The notes under the pieces: model-generated | The model's input: only the letters and a program-made list of their open reading frames with translations | Databases searched by the model: none | What the model was told of the DNA's origin: nothing | In this document: positions 36,612 to 44,806 of the stretch, piece by piece | Position numbering within the stretch: the first letter of the stretch is position 1 | How the letters are laid out: each line of letters starts with the position of its first letter | IMG/VR virus record: IMGVR_UViG_3300027878_000179 | Coordinates: 1 to 51,106 of that record | Direction: 5' to 3' (one strand) | From: a virus | DNA length: 51,106 nucleotides | Translations under genes and position numbers: made by a program

Positions 36612-37393
36612 TGGGCGTGGACTTCTTCCCAGTTATCGTCCCCGGGGTCGCCGAACTCTGCATCGAGATGCAGACGTCCCCCGGCGAGCTGTGCATCACC
36701 TTCCCGGGTGGGGGGCAGTTGTGCGCGCAGGCGGGCTTCGAGATGGGAGACCTCTCGGGGATCGCGCAGTCGCTCATGGCGCCGCTGAACGCCGTGCTGA
36801 TGCCGCTGATCCCGATCTTTACGGTGTTCGAGGTGATCAAGCTGCTCTTCGACGCGATCAAGGCGGTACCCGCGCTGATCGGGCCACCCCCCGACCCGAG
36901 TAAGCTGCTGAAGATCATCCCCGAGATCGGCAAGGTCGTCGACAAGATCGTCTCGATGCTGCCGATGATGAGCGTGCCGCTGCTCGTGCGCGGGATCATC
37001 GACGTCTTGATCACCGCGCTGCTCGGGATCAAGATCGACCTGAAGGCGATGATCTCGGCCCTCGGGCGCGTCGCCGCGGCTCAGGCGAAGGCCGAGAACC
37101 TCGGCAACGTCGAGTTCTCGGCGGCGCTGGAGTGCGCGTCGGGGAACCTGGACATCCAGTTCGCGAACAAAAACGCCTCGCTCGCGCCGCTGAATCGGCT
37201 GCTCGGGGTGATAAACTTCTTCATGGACCTCGCGCAGCTCGGGTGCATCCCGGCCGTGCCGAGCTTCGACCACCTCGGCGACGGGGCCCTGAAGATCCTC
37301 GACAATGTGATCGCCCTTCTCCAGAAGATCCGCGACGCCATCAGCATCCCCGGGGCTGGGATCGGTGCCATGTCGGCGTCGCCCTGCGAGTAG
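36611..37393 (+). CDS. hydrophobic baseplate-region protein (260 aa)
   Basis: The start is ATG 36611, overlapping the spike stop by one base. The N-terminus is beta (FFPVIVPGVAELCIEMQTSP, GELCITFPGGGQLCAQAGF). The centre has long hydrophobic helices (SLMAPLNAVLMPLIPIFTVF, EVIKLLFDAIKAVPALIG, MSVPLLVRGIIDVLITALLG), which could be buried or membrane-inserting. It has six cysteines, one of them in the C-terminal SASPCE. I do not recognise the family. Its place between spike and fibres suggests a spike- or hub-associated structural role. Confidence 0.6.
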   Translation: MGVDFFPVIVPGVAELCIEMQTSPGELCITFPGGGQLCAQAGFEMGDLSGIAQSLMAPLNAVLMPLIPIFTVFEVIKLLFDAIKAVPALIGPPPDPSKLLKIIPEIGKVVDKIVSMLPMMSVPLLVRGIIDVLITALLGIKIDLKAMISALGRVAAAQAKAENLGNVEFSAALECASGNLDIQFANKNASLAPLNRLLGVINFFMDLAQLGCIPAVPSFDHLGDGALKILDNVIALLQKIRDAISIPGAGIGAMSASPCE

Positions 37394-37414
37394 GCGCACA
37401 GCGCTCGCCGAAGC

Positions 37415-37443
37415 GGCCCCGGGACTGATACAGTCCCGGGGCC
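37415..37443. repeat. 13-bp hairpin abutting a start codon, with -10 at its centre
   Basis: GGCCCCGGGACTG (37415-37427), loop ATA, CAGTCCCGGGGCC (37431-37443), directly followed by ATG 37444. The element TG-A-TACAGT (37426-37434) spans the loop. It could be a terminator for the upstream unit, a promoter for the next, or a structure controlling translation. Confidence 0.7.
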
Positions 37444-38847
37444 ATGTCGACCATCACGAAGACCAACATCATCCTCGACGCGACCTCGGCGAACAACTCG
37501 TTCTCGGCGGTCTGGTGGCTGTCGAGGTGCATGAAGAAGGCGGGATGGTCCGTCCTGGCTTCGAGCGATGGCACGACGAAGGATACGAGCGGGGTCGCCG
37601 CGAGCGACAAGTGGGGAGGGAACGCCGATCCGCTGCTCGACACCTACCCGACCGCGTTCGATGCGAAGGCCCCTTGGCTCGTGCTCGACGGGCCGCGGAC
37701 GGTGAAGGTCAGCATCACCGCGGTGCCGACCGGAACCTTCCTCCGCGGTGAGGGGGTCACGCAGGCCACGTCGGGGGCGACGGGCGAGCTGCTCGGGTAC
37801 GTCATCAACGCGGCTGGTAACTCGGGCTGGGCCATCATCATGCCGCGCACGGGCACGTTCAACGGAACGAACGTGATCACCGGCGACACGTCGGCCGCGA
37901 CGCTCACGGCGACCGCCGTCGCTTTCTTCGCGCGGCAGGTCGTCTTCTGGAAGAGCATCTCGAACGTGACGGACGGCTCGGTCTACTACATCTGCGCCGA
38001 CGTCGCGGCCGAGACCGCTCAGCTCTTCTCGACGTTGGCCGCGAACGCCAACTGCACCGCGACGATTGCTCCCGCGGGCTCGCCGACCGCGGGTAACCAG
38101 TTTCCGGTGCTGGCGATTTGCTGCCGAGGAACGAGCGCCGTTGCAGCAGGAGCTGCCGCTTCCCACCAGAACCTGTTCTGGACTTCGGCTAATCTTTTTG
38201 GTCGCGCCCAGATCGCCGCGGTAAACGCCGTTCCAGCTACGGGCGTATCGGCAGACGGTACGTTCTGGGTGGCGATCTCGAACACGTCAGCTGCAAATAC
38301 GTTCATATCGTGGTCATTTCACCGTCTGGATGATAGTGAGCCGGGGGACGTCGAGCCGTTTGCGTGGTATTTCCCTAGTGGCGAGGGGGTTTCTGGGTCG
38401 ACGAATCGTACCCAAGCAACATCCTCGAACGGAAACAACACCACTTGGAATAACATGTCCGGCGGGCTGATGAGCTGGCGTGGGTACTGCGCGCGCGGAA
38501 CCGGTGGAGCAAAGGACGCTTTCGTCGCGCTTCAGGCTGCTGTCCCGAACGCTACTGGATCTAGCACGGCGGTGGCCGTGTCGAACGCGTCGGACACGAT
38601 GCGCCTCGCCAATCACCCCGACGCCGTAGCACCCGTCACGCAAGAGCCTCTCTTCATCTTTTCAGACAAAACCGCGTTCAAGATCCGCAAGGGAGCCACG
38701 CGGTGGATGGTCGTCTATCCCATCGGAACTGGCCTCGACACGTTCGACTCGAAGCAGTGGATCGTCATCTTGACGCAGTCGTCGACGTCGAACCCTGCGA
38801 TCGCCCTCGGCCCGTACGATGGCGCAACGACCCCTCTCCCGACGTGA
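37444..38847 (+). CDS. virion structural protein, fibre-like (467 aa)
   Basis: The start is ATG 37444, directly after the hairpin. It is a Ser/Thr/Ala/Gly-rich beta protein: IILDATSANNSFSAVWWLSR, WLVLDGPRTVKVSITAVPTG, QATSGATGELLGYVINAAGN, SGWAIIMPRTGTFNGTNVIT. The GTFNGTNVIT and STAVAVSNA-type segments and the frequent W residues are common in phage adsorption proteins. No receptor-binding family can be named. It is followed 8 nt later by the Ig-repeat fibre. Confidence 0.65.
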   Translation: MSTITKTNIILDATSANNSFSAVWWLSRCMKKAGWSVLASSDGTTKDTSGVAASDKWGGNADPLLDTYPTAFDAKAPWLVLDGPRTVKVSITAVPTGTFLRGEGVTQATSGATGELLGYVINAAGNSGWAIIMPRTGTFNGTNVITGDTSAATLTATAVAFFARQVVFWKSISNVTDGSVYYICADVAAETAQLFSTLAANANCTATIAPAGSPTAGNQFPVLAICCRGTSAVAAGAAASHQNLFWTSANLFGRAQIAAVNAVPATGVSADGTFWVAISNTSAANTFISWSFHRLDDSEPGDVEPFAWYFPSGEGVSGSTNRTQATSSNGNNTTWNNMSGGLMSWRGYCARGTGGAKDAFVALQAAVPNATGSSTAVAVSNASDTMRLANHPDAVAPVTQEPLFIFSDKTAFKIRKGATRWMVVYPIGTGLDTFDSKQWIVILTQSSTSNPAIALGPYDGATTPLPT

Positions 38848-38855
38848 GGTGAGAG

Positions 38856-40733
38856 ATGGCATCCGCTAATCAAGGTCTGAGCTACTCGGTTGCGCGCCGT
38901 GACTCCCACGGCGCGTCGCGACTTCTGCCCGCCTACAGCAGCACGCCTGTAGGCGGCGCGGGCCGCTACGTGTCTCGCACGAGCATCACCCTGGAGAGCG
39001 AGCGCGGTATCTCGTTCTCGCTCTGGCGCGTCCGGGTGCCCTATCCCGCTTCCGACAGGACGTTGCCGGTCGTCGGGAACCTCGTGCCGTCGGTGCTTGC
39101 GCCGATCACGCGGGTCACGCCGGTACAATTTGACGTGACCGACAACTCTGGATTTGTGAGCATCGTTGTGCTCGCAGAGCCGCTAAATGGACCGCGCGCC
39201 GAGGTCGTCTTCGACGGCACGGTGTTCTTGGCACCGTTCTTGGCCTCGTCGACGCGTACGAGCATCACCAACGGGTATCGCTTCGTTCTCAACCGCGACG
39301 GCGGGTGGAACGCCGTGGTTATCTACTTCAAGGTCGTCGCGATTGACACGTTCGGCAATCAGTCGACACTGACGACCATCAACCACGCCTTCATTGATCC
39401 AGACCTGTCGGCGCCAAACGTTCATGCTTTTTCGCCGGCGCAGGGTGGGTCGGTGGATACGCTGTTGAACGTCGACTTCTCCGTCGACGACGTCGGCACG
39501 TCGCAGCTCTCGTCGGTGGTCGTGTCGGCGGCGATGCCGAATGGCAGCATCGAAGTGATTCACGATAATTCAACGTTCGGGGCCAACTACGCGGCGCTGT
39601 CCTCGCGGTCCGACAACGGCTCGGGGTGGGACTTCTCGATTCGGCGGTTGGCCAGCGGCGCGGGGTGGCCCGCGCCAGGTTTCACGATCGCGATCGTGGC
39701 CGTCGACCTGAACGGGATCGCGTCGACGACGCTGTATCCCGTCAACGTCATCAACATCGCCCCTGTCGTCGGCACCTTTTCCCCGGCGAACGCTGGCTCG
39801 CTGGCGAAGGCGGGCAGCGCGAGCTTCCACGTGACCGACGACGGCACCCTCGCGAAGATCCTGGTGTACGTCACGCACATCTCGGGGCTCGTCGAGCTGA
39901 TCCACAACGGCACGAGCTTTCTCTCCCCGTACTCGGCGAGTTCGACCAGGAGTTCGATCACCGGCGGCTACGCCTACACGGTCACCCGAACCGGGGGATG
40001 GGCCGCGCAGGGCATCTCGCTGACCATCTTCGCGTCGGACACCGGAGGGCTTCAGACCACGGCGACCTACGCGCTCACCGTGACCGATGGCCCGGCGATC
40101 GGCGTGGCACCGCCGACCATCGGCGGCTTCTCACCGCCCGAGGGCACGCTCATCGATCGGACCGACGCGATCTCGTTCGACGTGCTGGACGACTCTGGTT
40201 CGCTGCAAGACGTTCTCGTGTGGGTGACGTACCCCGACGGGACGACCGAGATCGTGCACGACGGCACCGCCTTCGCGAGCAACTTCCTGGCCCTCTCTTT
40301 GCGCACCCCGAAGGGCAGCCCGGCGCTGGTCGAGACGGGGATCGCCTCGCCGTTCGCGCTCGCCGATCTCCAGACGTTGACGCTGCTCATCGACGGCGCG
40401 GCGCAGACGGTCACCTTCCACACGGCCGACTTCGTGACGATCGCGGCGGCGGCGGCGGCGGCGGTCGCGGACGCGATCCTCGGGGCGCTCGTCGGGGCGC
40501 TCGCCTACGCGAGCGAGAGCGGCACGAAGGTGTCGCTCGCCAGCGTGACGCTCGGCATCCTCTCGACGGTGCAGGTGACCGGGGGCACGGCGGCGGCGGC
40601 GCTCGGGTTCCCCTCGGCCAAGGTCATCGGTAGCGCCGGCTGGCGCTACCGGGTCCGGCATGTCGGAGGGTGGCCGGCGACGCCAACGCTTTCGGTTCGC
40701 GCCTTCGATGCGAACGGGAACGAGGGATCCTGA
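38856..40733 (+). CDS. Ig-like repeat fibre protein (625 aa)
   Basis: The start is ATG 38856 with GGTGAGAG upstream. After a 70-residue N-terminus there are four Ig-like repeats of about 100-130 residues. Each shows FSPA.G..., V.FDV.DD, E(V/L)IH(D/N)GT.F...Y.A.S.R and GGW.A or GGWNA (QFDVTDNSGFVSIVV, NVDFSVDDVGTSQ, SFHVTDDGTLAKILVYV, SFDVLDDSGSLQDVLVWV). In the fourth repeat the part after ALSLRTPKG is interrupted by a foreign module (FALADLQTLTLLIDGAAQTV ... ALGFPSAKVIG) related to the sheath insertion. Ig modules of this kind are thought to bind cell-surface glycans. Two perfect hairpins lie near the 5' end (38893-38915, 38929-38956). Confidence 0.75.
   Translation: MASANQGLSYSVARRDSHGASRLLPAYSSTPVGGAGRYVSRTSITLESERGISFSLWRVRVPYPASDRTLPVVGNLVPSVLAPITRVTPVQFDVTDNSGFVSIVVLAEPLNGPRAEVVFDGTVFLAPFLASSTRTSITNGYRFVLNRDGGWNAVVIYFKVVAIDTFGNQSTLTTINHAFIDPDLSAPNVHAFSPAQGGSVDTLLNVDFSVDDVGTSQLSSVVVSAAMPNGSIEVIHDNSTFGANYAALSSRSDNGSGWDFSIRRLASGAGWPAPGFTIAIVAVDLNGIASTTLYPVNVINIAPVVGTFSPANAGSLAKAGSASFHVTDDGTLAKILVYVTHISGLVELIHNGTSFLSPYSASSTRSSITGGYAYTVTRTGGWAAQGISLTIFASDTGGLQTTATYALTVTDGPAIGVAPPTIGGFSPPEGTLIDRTDAISFDVLDDSGSLQDVLVWVTYPDGTTEIVHDGTAFASNFLALSLRTPKGSPALVETGIASPFALADLQTLTLLIDGAAQTVTFHTADFVTIAAAAAAAVADAILGALVGALAYASESGTKVSLASVTLGILSTVQVTGGTAAAALGFPSAKVIGSAGWRYRVRHVGGWPATPTLSVRAFDANGNEGS
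38893..38956. repeat. two adjacent hairpins near the start of the Ig fibre gene
   Basis: The first has 9-bp perfect arms 38893-38901 and 38907-38915 with loop ACTCC. The second has 10-bp perfect arms 38929-38938 and 38947-38956 with loop CAGCACGC. Both lie inside the coding sequence, 40-100 nt after the ATG. Confidence 0.75.
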
Positions 40734-41221
40734 TGCCGACCTGGCCCCTGAATCCAGACCCTGCGGCGGAGACGACGACCGACACCGGGCTCGTCGCGCT
40801 CGGGCAGCCGAGCTTCTTTGGCTTCGGTCTGCTCACGCCGTTCAGACGGGACCTGAAGAGCGACTTCGCGACCGGCGAGATCGTCGAGCTGGTCAAGTCC
40901 AACATCCGGCAGGTGCTCGGCACCCACGCGCGCAACGTGAACGGCGGTGGCGAGATCCCGTGGCGGACCGACTTCGGATCCTGGCTGCACATGATCCGGC
41001 ACCGCGACCTCACCTACGCGACGCAAGAGGTGGCGCGGGTGTACGTCAGCGATGCTTTGGCGGCCTGGGAGCCCCGCGCGCGCGTGGCGAACAACGGGGT
41101 GCGCTTGACCTTGCTCAAGCGCACCCTTCACATCGCCGTAAAGTTTCATGTCGTTGTGCGAAGTACCGTGATCGCGCGCGACCAGGATGTGACGTTGCCC
41201 CTGCTTTCGCTGGGCGGTTGA
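40733..41221 (+). CDS. baseplate wedge protein, gp25/gpW-like (162 aa)
   Basis: The start is ATG 40733 (TGATG overlap). The protein shows the gp25 lysozyme-like wedge pattern: FFGFGLLTPFRRDLKSDFAT, LVKSNIRQVLGTHARN, GGEIPWRTDFGSWLHMIRHR, VSDALAAWEPRARVANNGVR. The GE.PWR.dFG and a..v..aL..WEPR motifs are diagnostic. It initiates sheath assembly together with the J-type wedge encoded next. A perfect 12-bp hairpin is embedded near its 3' end (41097-41126). Confidence 0.88.
   Translation: MPTWPLNPDPAAETTTDTGLVALGQPSFFGFGLLTPFRRDLKSDFATGEIVELVKSNIRQVLGTHARNVNGGGEIPWRTDFGSWLHMIRHRDLTYATQEVARVYVSDALAAWEPRARVANNGVRLTLLKRTLHIAVKFHVVVRSTVIARDQDVTLPLLSLGG
41097..41126. repeat. perfect 12-bp inverted repeat inside a CDS
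   Basis: GGGTGCGCTTGA (41097-41108) and TCAAGCGCACCC (41115-41126) with loop CCTTGC, inside the gp25-like gene. Confidence 0.85.
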
Positions 41222-41228
41222 GGGATCC

Positions 41229-42791
41229 ATGTCGATCTTGCAGCGAGACAACGACTTCACGAACAAGGATTTCGACTCCTTGTCCGCGCGCTTCCAGAAC
41301 GCGCTCGCGAGCGCGTTCCCGGACTGGAGCGAGAAGTCGCGGGCGAACTTCGGCAACATCCTCGCTGAGCAACCGTCGCACATTGGCGACGTGGTGCTCT
41401 ATTACGTCGACCGGGCTGCGCGCGAGAGCCGCATCGGCACCGCGCAGCTCCGCCGGAGCATTCTCGGGATCTGCAAGCTCATCGGCTTCAGCCCTGCCGG
41501 CGCCGCCGCGGCGTCTGTTCTCGTCGTCTTCACCCTGGCGCTCTCGCTCCAGGGAACGCTGACCCTGCCGCGCGGAACGCACGTGAAGACGGCGCAGGTG
41601 ACCGAGCCTGTTCGGTTCCAGCTCCTCGAAGATCTCGTTTTTCTTCCCGGCGAGACCGTCAAGACGGCGCTCGTCGAGCACTCGGATTTTGCGACCGATT
41701 CCTTCTCTTCGACCGGCCTCAGCGGGCAGCGCTTCTCGCTGAAGAGTACGCCGTACCTCGACGAATCGGCGGTCATCGTCGCGGCGAACGGGACGTACAC
41801 GATCGTCAGCAACTTCCTGAAGTCGTCGATCACCAACCCGAACCAGGGGCGCGATTGCGTCGTCGTGGTCGACCAGGCCGACCGCGCCACGCTGCGCTTC
41901 GGCAACGGCATCAACGGCGCGATCCCCGTGGGAACCGTGACGATCGTCTACAAGGTCGGCGGCGGGGTGAAGGGGCGCCTCGAACCGAACACGCTGACGA
42001 AACTCGACGCCGGCCCGTTCAAAGACACGCTCGGCAACGGCGCGACGATCACCGTCAACAACCCGTTGAAGACCGAGGGGGCCGCCGATCGGCTTTCTGT
42101 CGAGCAGATCCGGCTCCTCGCGCCGGAGTCGATCCGCGTCATCGAGCGCGCGACGGCGCGCGAGGACTACGAGATCGTCGCGCGCTCGGTCGCGGGCGTC
42201 GCGCGCTCATTGCACCTGACGCGCAACGAAGACGTCGCGATCGACGAGAACGCCGGGATCACCTTCATCGTGCCGGCCGGCGGAGGGATCCCCACCCAGG
42301 CGCTGCTCGATCTGGTGCTTTCCCGCTTCCAACCGGTCGCCGGCTACCCGAAGCCCACGCATCCCAAGTCGAACACCTACAAGCTCGCGGTGCAGCGGCC
42401 GAGGTACCTCTCCGTGGACGTGGCGGTGAAGATCTTCAAGCGCACGGGGGTGACGGGGGCGGTGGCGAAGGCGAACATCCTCGCCGCGCTCGCGCGCTTC
42501 TTCGCGATCAGCGTCGACAAGGATGGGAACCCGTACGTCAACGGCACACCGAACCCGCTCATCGACTTCGGGTGGGCGCTGAAAGACGTCGACGGGAACC
42601 CGAGCGACACGCTGGCCTACAGCGACGTGATGGAGAGCGTTCGCGACGCTGTCGGGGTCCGCAAGCTGTCGGCGTTCGCGAGCGACTGCACGCTGAACCT
42701 GGCGCACGCCGACGTGCAGATCGGCCACTTCGAGTTCCCCATCCTTGGTGAGGTCACCATCGTCGACGGGGACACCGGGGCCACGCTGTGA
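41229..42791 (+). CDS. baseplate J protein, gp6/gp47-like (520 aa)
   Basis: The start is ATG 41229, with GAGGGA upstream. It matches the Baseplate_J family: NDFTNKDFDSLSARFQNALA, NILAEQPSHIGDVVLYYVDR, AARESRIGTAQLRRSILGIC, LRFGNGINGAIPVGTVTIVY, KTEGAADRLSVEQIRLLAPE, and the RATAREDYEIVARSVAGVAR motif. The C-terminal RYLSVDVAVKIFKRTGVTGA and the helical end complete the fold. It forms the wedge iris of the baseplate and transmits the contraction signal. Confidence 0.9.
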   Translation: MSILQRDNDFTNKDFDSLSARFQNALASAFPDWSEKSRANFGNILAEQPSHIGDVVLYYVDRAARESRIGTAQLRRSILGICKLIGFSPAGAAAASVLVVFTLALSLQGTLTLPRGTHVKTAQVTEPVRFQLLEDLVFLPGETVKTALVEHSDFATDSFSSTGLSGQRFSLKSTPYLDESAVIVAANGTYTIVSNFLKSSITNPNQGRDCVVVVDQADRATLRFGNGINGAIPVGTVTIVYKVGGGVKGRLEPNTLTKLDAGPFKDTLGNGATITVNNPLKTEGAADRLSVEQIRLLAPESIRVIERATAREDYEIVARSVAGVARSLHLTRNEDVAIDENAGITFIVPAGGGIPTQALLDLVLSRFQPVAGYPKPTHPKSNTYKLAVQRPRYLSVDVAVKIFKRTGVTGAVAKANILAALARFFAISVDKDGNPYVNGTPNPLIDFGWALKDVDGNPSDTLAYSDVMESVRDAVGVRKLSAFASDCTLNLAHADVQIGHFEFPILGEVTIVDGDTGATL

Positions 42792-43684
42792 GCGGCCCGG
42801 GCGTCCCGCTGAATCTTGGCTTCGAGCTGGCTGGCGCAAATCCGGGTGAAGCCGCTGGCTGGACGGTGATCGTCGTCTCGACAGCACAGGAGGTCGCCAA
42901 CTACAACGGCGGCGCCGGCGCCCCGCTCTCCGCGGAGGCCTTCGACTCCGGCTGGAGCAACGACGCCTATCTGCGGGTATTCGATCCCCTGATCGATCTG
43001 ACCAGCGCCGACTACTCCGCCGCGCTGGTCATGCCGGCGGCCAAGGCCGAGACGTTCGACATCGGCTGGGACTCGAACGAGATCTACATGTTCCAGCTCG
43101 GGACGAGCACCGCGGCCAGCTACGGGACCGCGCTGGAGGACTTCGAGGACTTCGATCAGGAATGGGACTCGAACGAGAGCTACATCACGTCGTTCGTCGG
43201 CGTCGGCACGGATCTCGTCGCGGCCGTGTACGGGGCGGGGACCGTGGACAGCTTCGACACGGGCTGGGGGAACACCGTTTACCAGACCACGTTGACCGTC
43301 GGCGTCGACGCCGTCTTGGCAGTGTACGACGGCTCCTTTGCCCCGCAGGACTTCGAGGACTTCGATCAGGTGCTCGCCGACGTCACCATCCTCGCCACCA
43401 ACGCGTCCACCGACGAGTTCAAGCAGTCGCCCTCGGGAACGCTGACCACCGACGTGTCGGTGCGCTTCGTGAACAAGGTGGGAGGCAAGATCCCCGGCGG
43501 GATCAACGGGAAGCTCACCTACTGGATCGGCGACATCGACGGGACGCTCTTCGTCGTCGCGCTCTCTCCATGGTCGCTCGGCGGCACGCAGATCAACCTG
43601 ATGGCTGACGCGGACGACGGCACCTTCGCGACCGCCGACCCGGCGCGGTACTGGGGCAGCGACTTCATCGCGAAATCGTTCTGA
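42788..43684 (+). CDS. tail fibre/baseplate protein with aromatic-acidic repeats (298 aa)
   Basis: The start is GTG 42788, overlapping the J stop (GTGA). The N-terminus is beta (GVPLNLGFELAGANPGEAAG, WTVIVVSTAQEVANY). Residues about 48-200 contain irregular repeats FDSGWSNDAY, FDIGWDSNEIYM, FEDFDQEWDSNESYITSF, FDTGWGNTVYQ and FEDFDQ, two of them encoded by an identical stretch of more than 20 nt (near 43138 and 43348). Such short W/D-rich repeats occur in phage fibres of actinobacterial and myxobacterial phages. The C-terminal part is a jelly-roll-like domain (GGKIPGGINGKLTYWIGDID). The receptor is unknown. Confidence 0.65.
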   Translation: MSGPGVPLNLGFELAGANPGEAAGWTVIVVSTAQEVANYNGGAGAPLSAEAFDSGWSNDAYLRVFDPLIDLTSADYSAALVMPAAKAETFDIGWDSNEIYMFQLGTSTAASYGTALEDFEDFDQEWDSNESYITSFVGVGTDLVAAVYGAGTVDSFDTGWGNTVYQTTLTVGVDAVLAVYDGSFAPQDFEDFDQVLADVTILATNASTDEFKQSPSGTLTTDVSVRFVNKVGGKIPGGINGKLTYWIGDIDGTLFVVALSPWSLGGTQINLMADADDGTFATADPARYWGSDFIAKSF

Positions 43685-44058
43685 GGTTGCGTGCCACACT
43701 CGACGCCCATCCCCGCGTGATTTTGGGATAGGCTCGGCGCATGCGTCGGCTCTCGGTAGGTGCGATTCAGCAGCATGCGCAAAATCGTGTTCGTGCCGAC
43801 CTCGTACAGCCGCGCGAGGACCACCCCCGTCTCGTTCGAGTCACGAATCTCATCGACCTGCTCCCGCGTGAGCTTTGCGCGGCCACCCCGATAGGGGTCG
43901 GGCTGAATGAGCCAGGTATCGAGTGCGTGTCGAATGTTGCCGCTCGGCTCCGTTCGTCGAACGAAGACCTCGCCGGTCATCATGTCGACCCGCAAACACC
44001 CCCCATCGATCGCAGCAAGCACGTCGGCTCGCCCAGCCGTCAGCTTCAGCCGTCCCAT
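43519..44058 (-). CDS. HTH protein of homing-endonuclease-associated type, inserted in reverse (179-aa ORF)
   Basis: The start is ATG 44058, preceded on the minus strand by TG-A-TATTTT. The first 107 residues are protein-like: LTAGRADVLAAIDGGCLRVD, MMTGEVFVRRTEPSGN, and the HTH KLTREQVDEIRDSNETGVVL ... ARLYEVGTNTILRMLLNRTY, the layout of DNA-binding parts of HNH homing proteins. No HNH catalytic motif is seen. After RTYREPTHA the frame runs through the intergenic DNA and 166 nt antisense to the upstream fibre gene, so the native stop seems lost. The gene interrupts a row of plus-strand genes, as expected of a mobile intruder. Confidence 0.55.
   Translation of the reverse strand: MGRLKLTAGRADVLAAIDGGCLRVDMMTGEVFVRRTEPSGNIRHALDTWLIQPDPYRGGRAKLTREQVDEIRDSNETGVVLARLYEVGTNTILRMLLNRTYREPTHAPSLSQNHAGMGVECGTQPQNDFAMKSLPQYRAGSAVAKVPSSASAIRLICVPPSDHGESATTKSVPSMSPIQ
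43729..43734 (+). promoter_or_regulatory. orphaned -10-type element
   Basis: GATAGGCTCGGCGCATG (43728-43744) is identical to the promoter-start unit at 25155-25171, but the frame opened by its ATG is only the antisense of the HTH gene. It may have belonged to the fibre gene that now starts near 44099. Confidence 0.4.
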
Positions 44059-44067
44059 GTGTTGGAC

Positions 44068-44076
44068 AAAATATCA
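44068..44076 (-). promoter_or_regulatory. extended -10 for the reverse-strand HTH gene
   Basis: On the minus strand TG-A-TATTTT is followed after 9 nt by ATG 44058. The 40-nt region is AT-rich compared with its surroundings. Confidence 0.45.
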
Positions 44077-44098
44077 CGGGCGGAATGGTTGGATAATA

Positions 44099-44806
44099 GT
44101 GGCAAGCGGCAACTGGACACTGCTCAACAACTCCCTCTCGCAGGCGACGATCGACTACGGCGTCTCGGCGGGGTTCACCCCACCGAACGGCGGCGGCCCC
44201 TTCGTGTTCGGCTTCAACAGCCTGCTCACGTCCGCGGGGTGCGTCGGGTTCTACACGAACCAGAACAACTACGCGCCCACCCCGGCGCTGAAGGGCGGGT
44301 CGATCTCCTCGGCGATGAAGCGCGGGATCTCGGCCGGTACGATCGACTTCGCCCCGATGATCTTTGCTGGCCTTCAGGGCAACGACGTATCGAGCAGCGG
44401 CTACCTGCTCGGGCTGGGTGACGGCGCCGATCAGAACCACATCGTGCTCCGGAAAGGCTCCCCCATCACGAGCCTGCCGGACGTGGCGCCTGGAACGCAG
44501 GGAGTGCTCGCGCGCAGCTCCGCGGTGTACGCGGCCGACACCTGGCTGCACCTGCGCCTGGACATGATCGTCAACGCCAACGGCGAGACGATCATGAAGT
44601 GCTTCCAAAGCGACCTCGTCGCGCACACCGTGCTCAGCCCGGTATGGACGGCGATCCCCGGGATGCCCGACTTCTACGACGACCCGATCGGCGTGAACAG
44701 CGGCAGTCAGCCCTACACGACGAGCTACTTCGGGTGGGCGTTCTTCTCGAAGAACGTGAACCGCCGGGGCTACTTCAAGCAGTACAAAACGGCGCGGCAG
44801 ACGTGA
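44099..44806 (+). CDS. fibre-type beta-sandwich protein, possibly 5'-truncated (235 aa)
   Basis: The first plausible start is GTG 44099 (VASGNWTLLNNSLSQATIDY). The frame is also open from ATG 44057, but those codons (TGT, ACA, AAA, TAT, ATA) are unlike the GC-rich usage of the gene. The protein resembles a lectin/LamG-like jelly roll: PFVFGFNSLLTSAGCVGFYT, YLLGLGDGADQNHIVLRKGS, WLHLRLDMIVNANGETIMKC, TTSYFGWAFFSKNVNRRGYF. No Shine-Dalgarno sequence is visible. The reverse-strand insertion may have removed its original promoter and first codons. Confidence 0.6.
   Translation: MASGNWTLLNNSLSQATIDYGVSAGFTPPNGGGPFVFGFNSLLTSAGCVGFYTNQNNYAPTPALKGGSISSAMKRGISAGTIDFAPMIFAGLQGNDVSSSGYLLGLGDGADQNHIVLRKGSPITSLPDVAPGTQGVLARSSAVYAADTWLHLRLDMIVNANGETIMKCFQSDLVAHTVLSPVWTAIPGMPDFYDDPIGVNSGSQPYTTSYFGWAFFSKNVNRRGYFKQYKTARQT

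Noticed and set aside
43741-44421. Plus-strand 226-codon frame beginning at the promoter-like unit
   Set aside because: Its composition is shadow-like and it is antisense to the HTH gene; I treat the ATG as an orphan of the displaced fibre gene.
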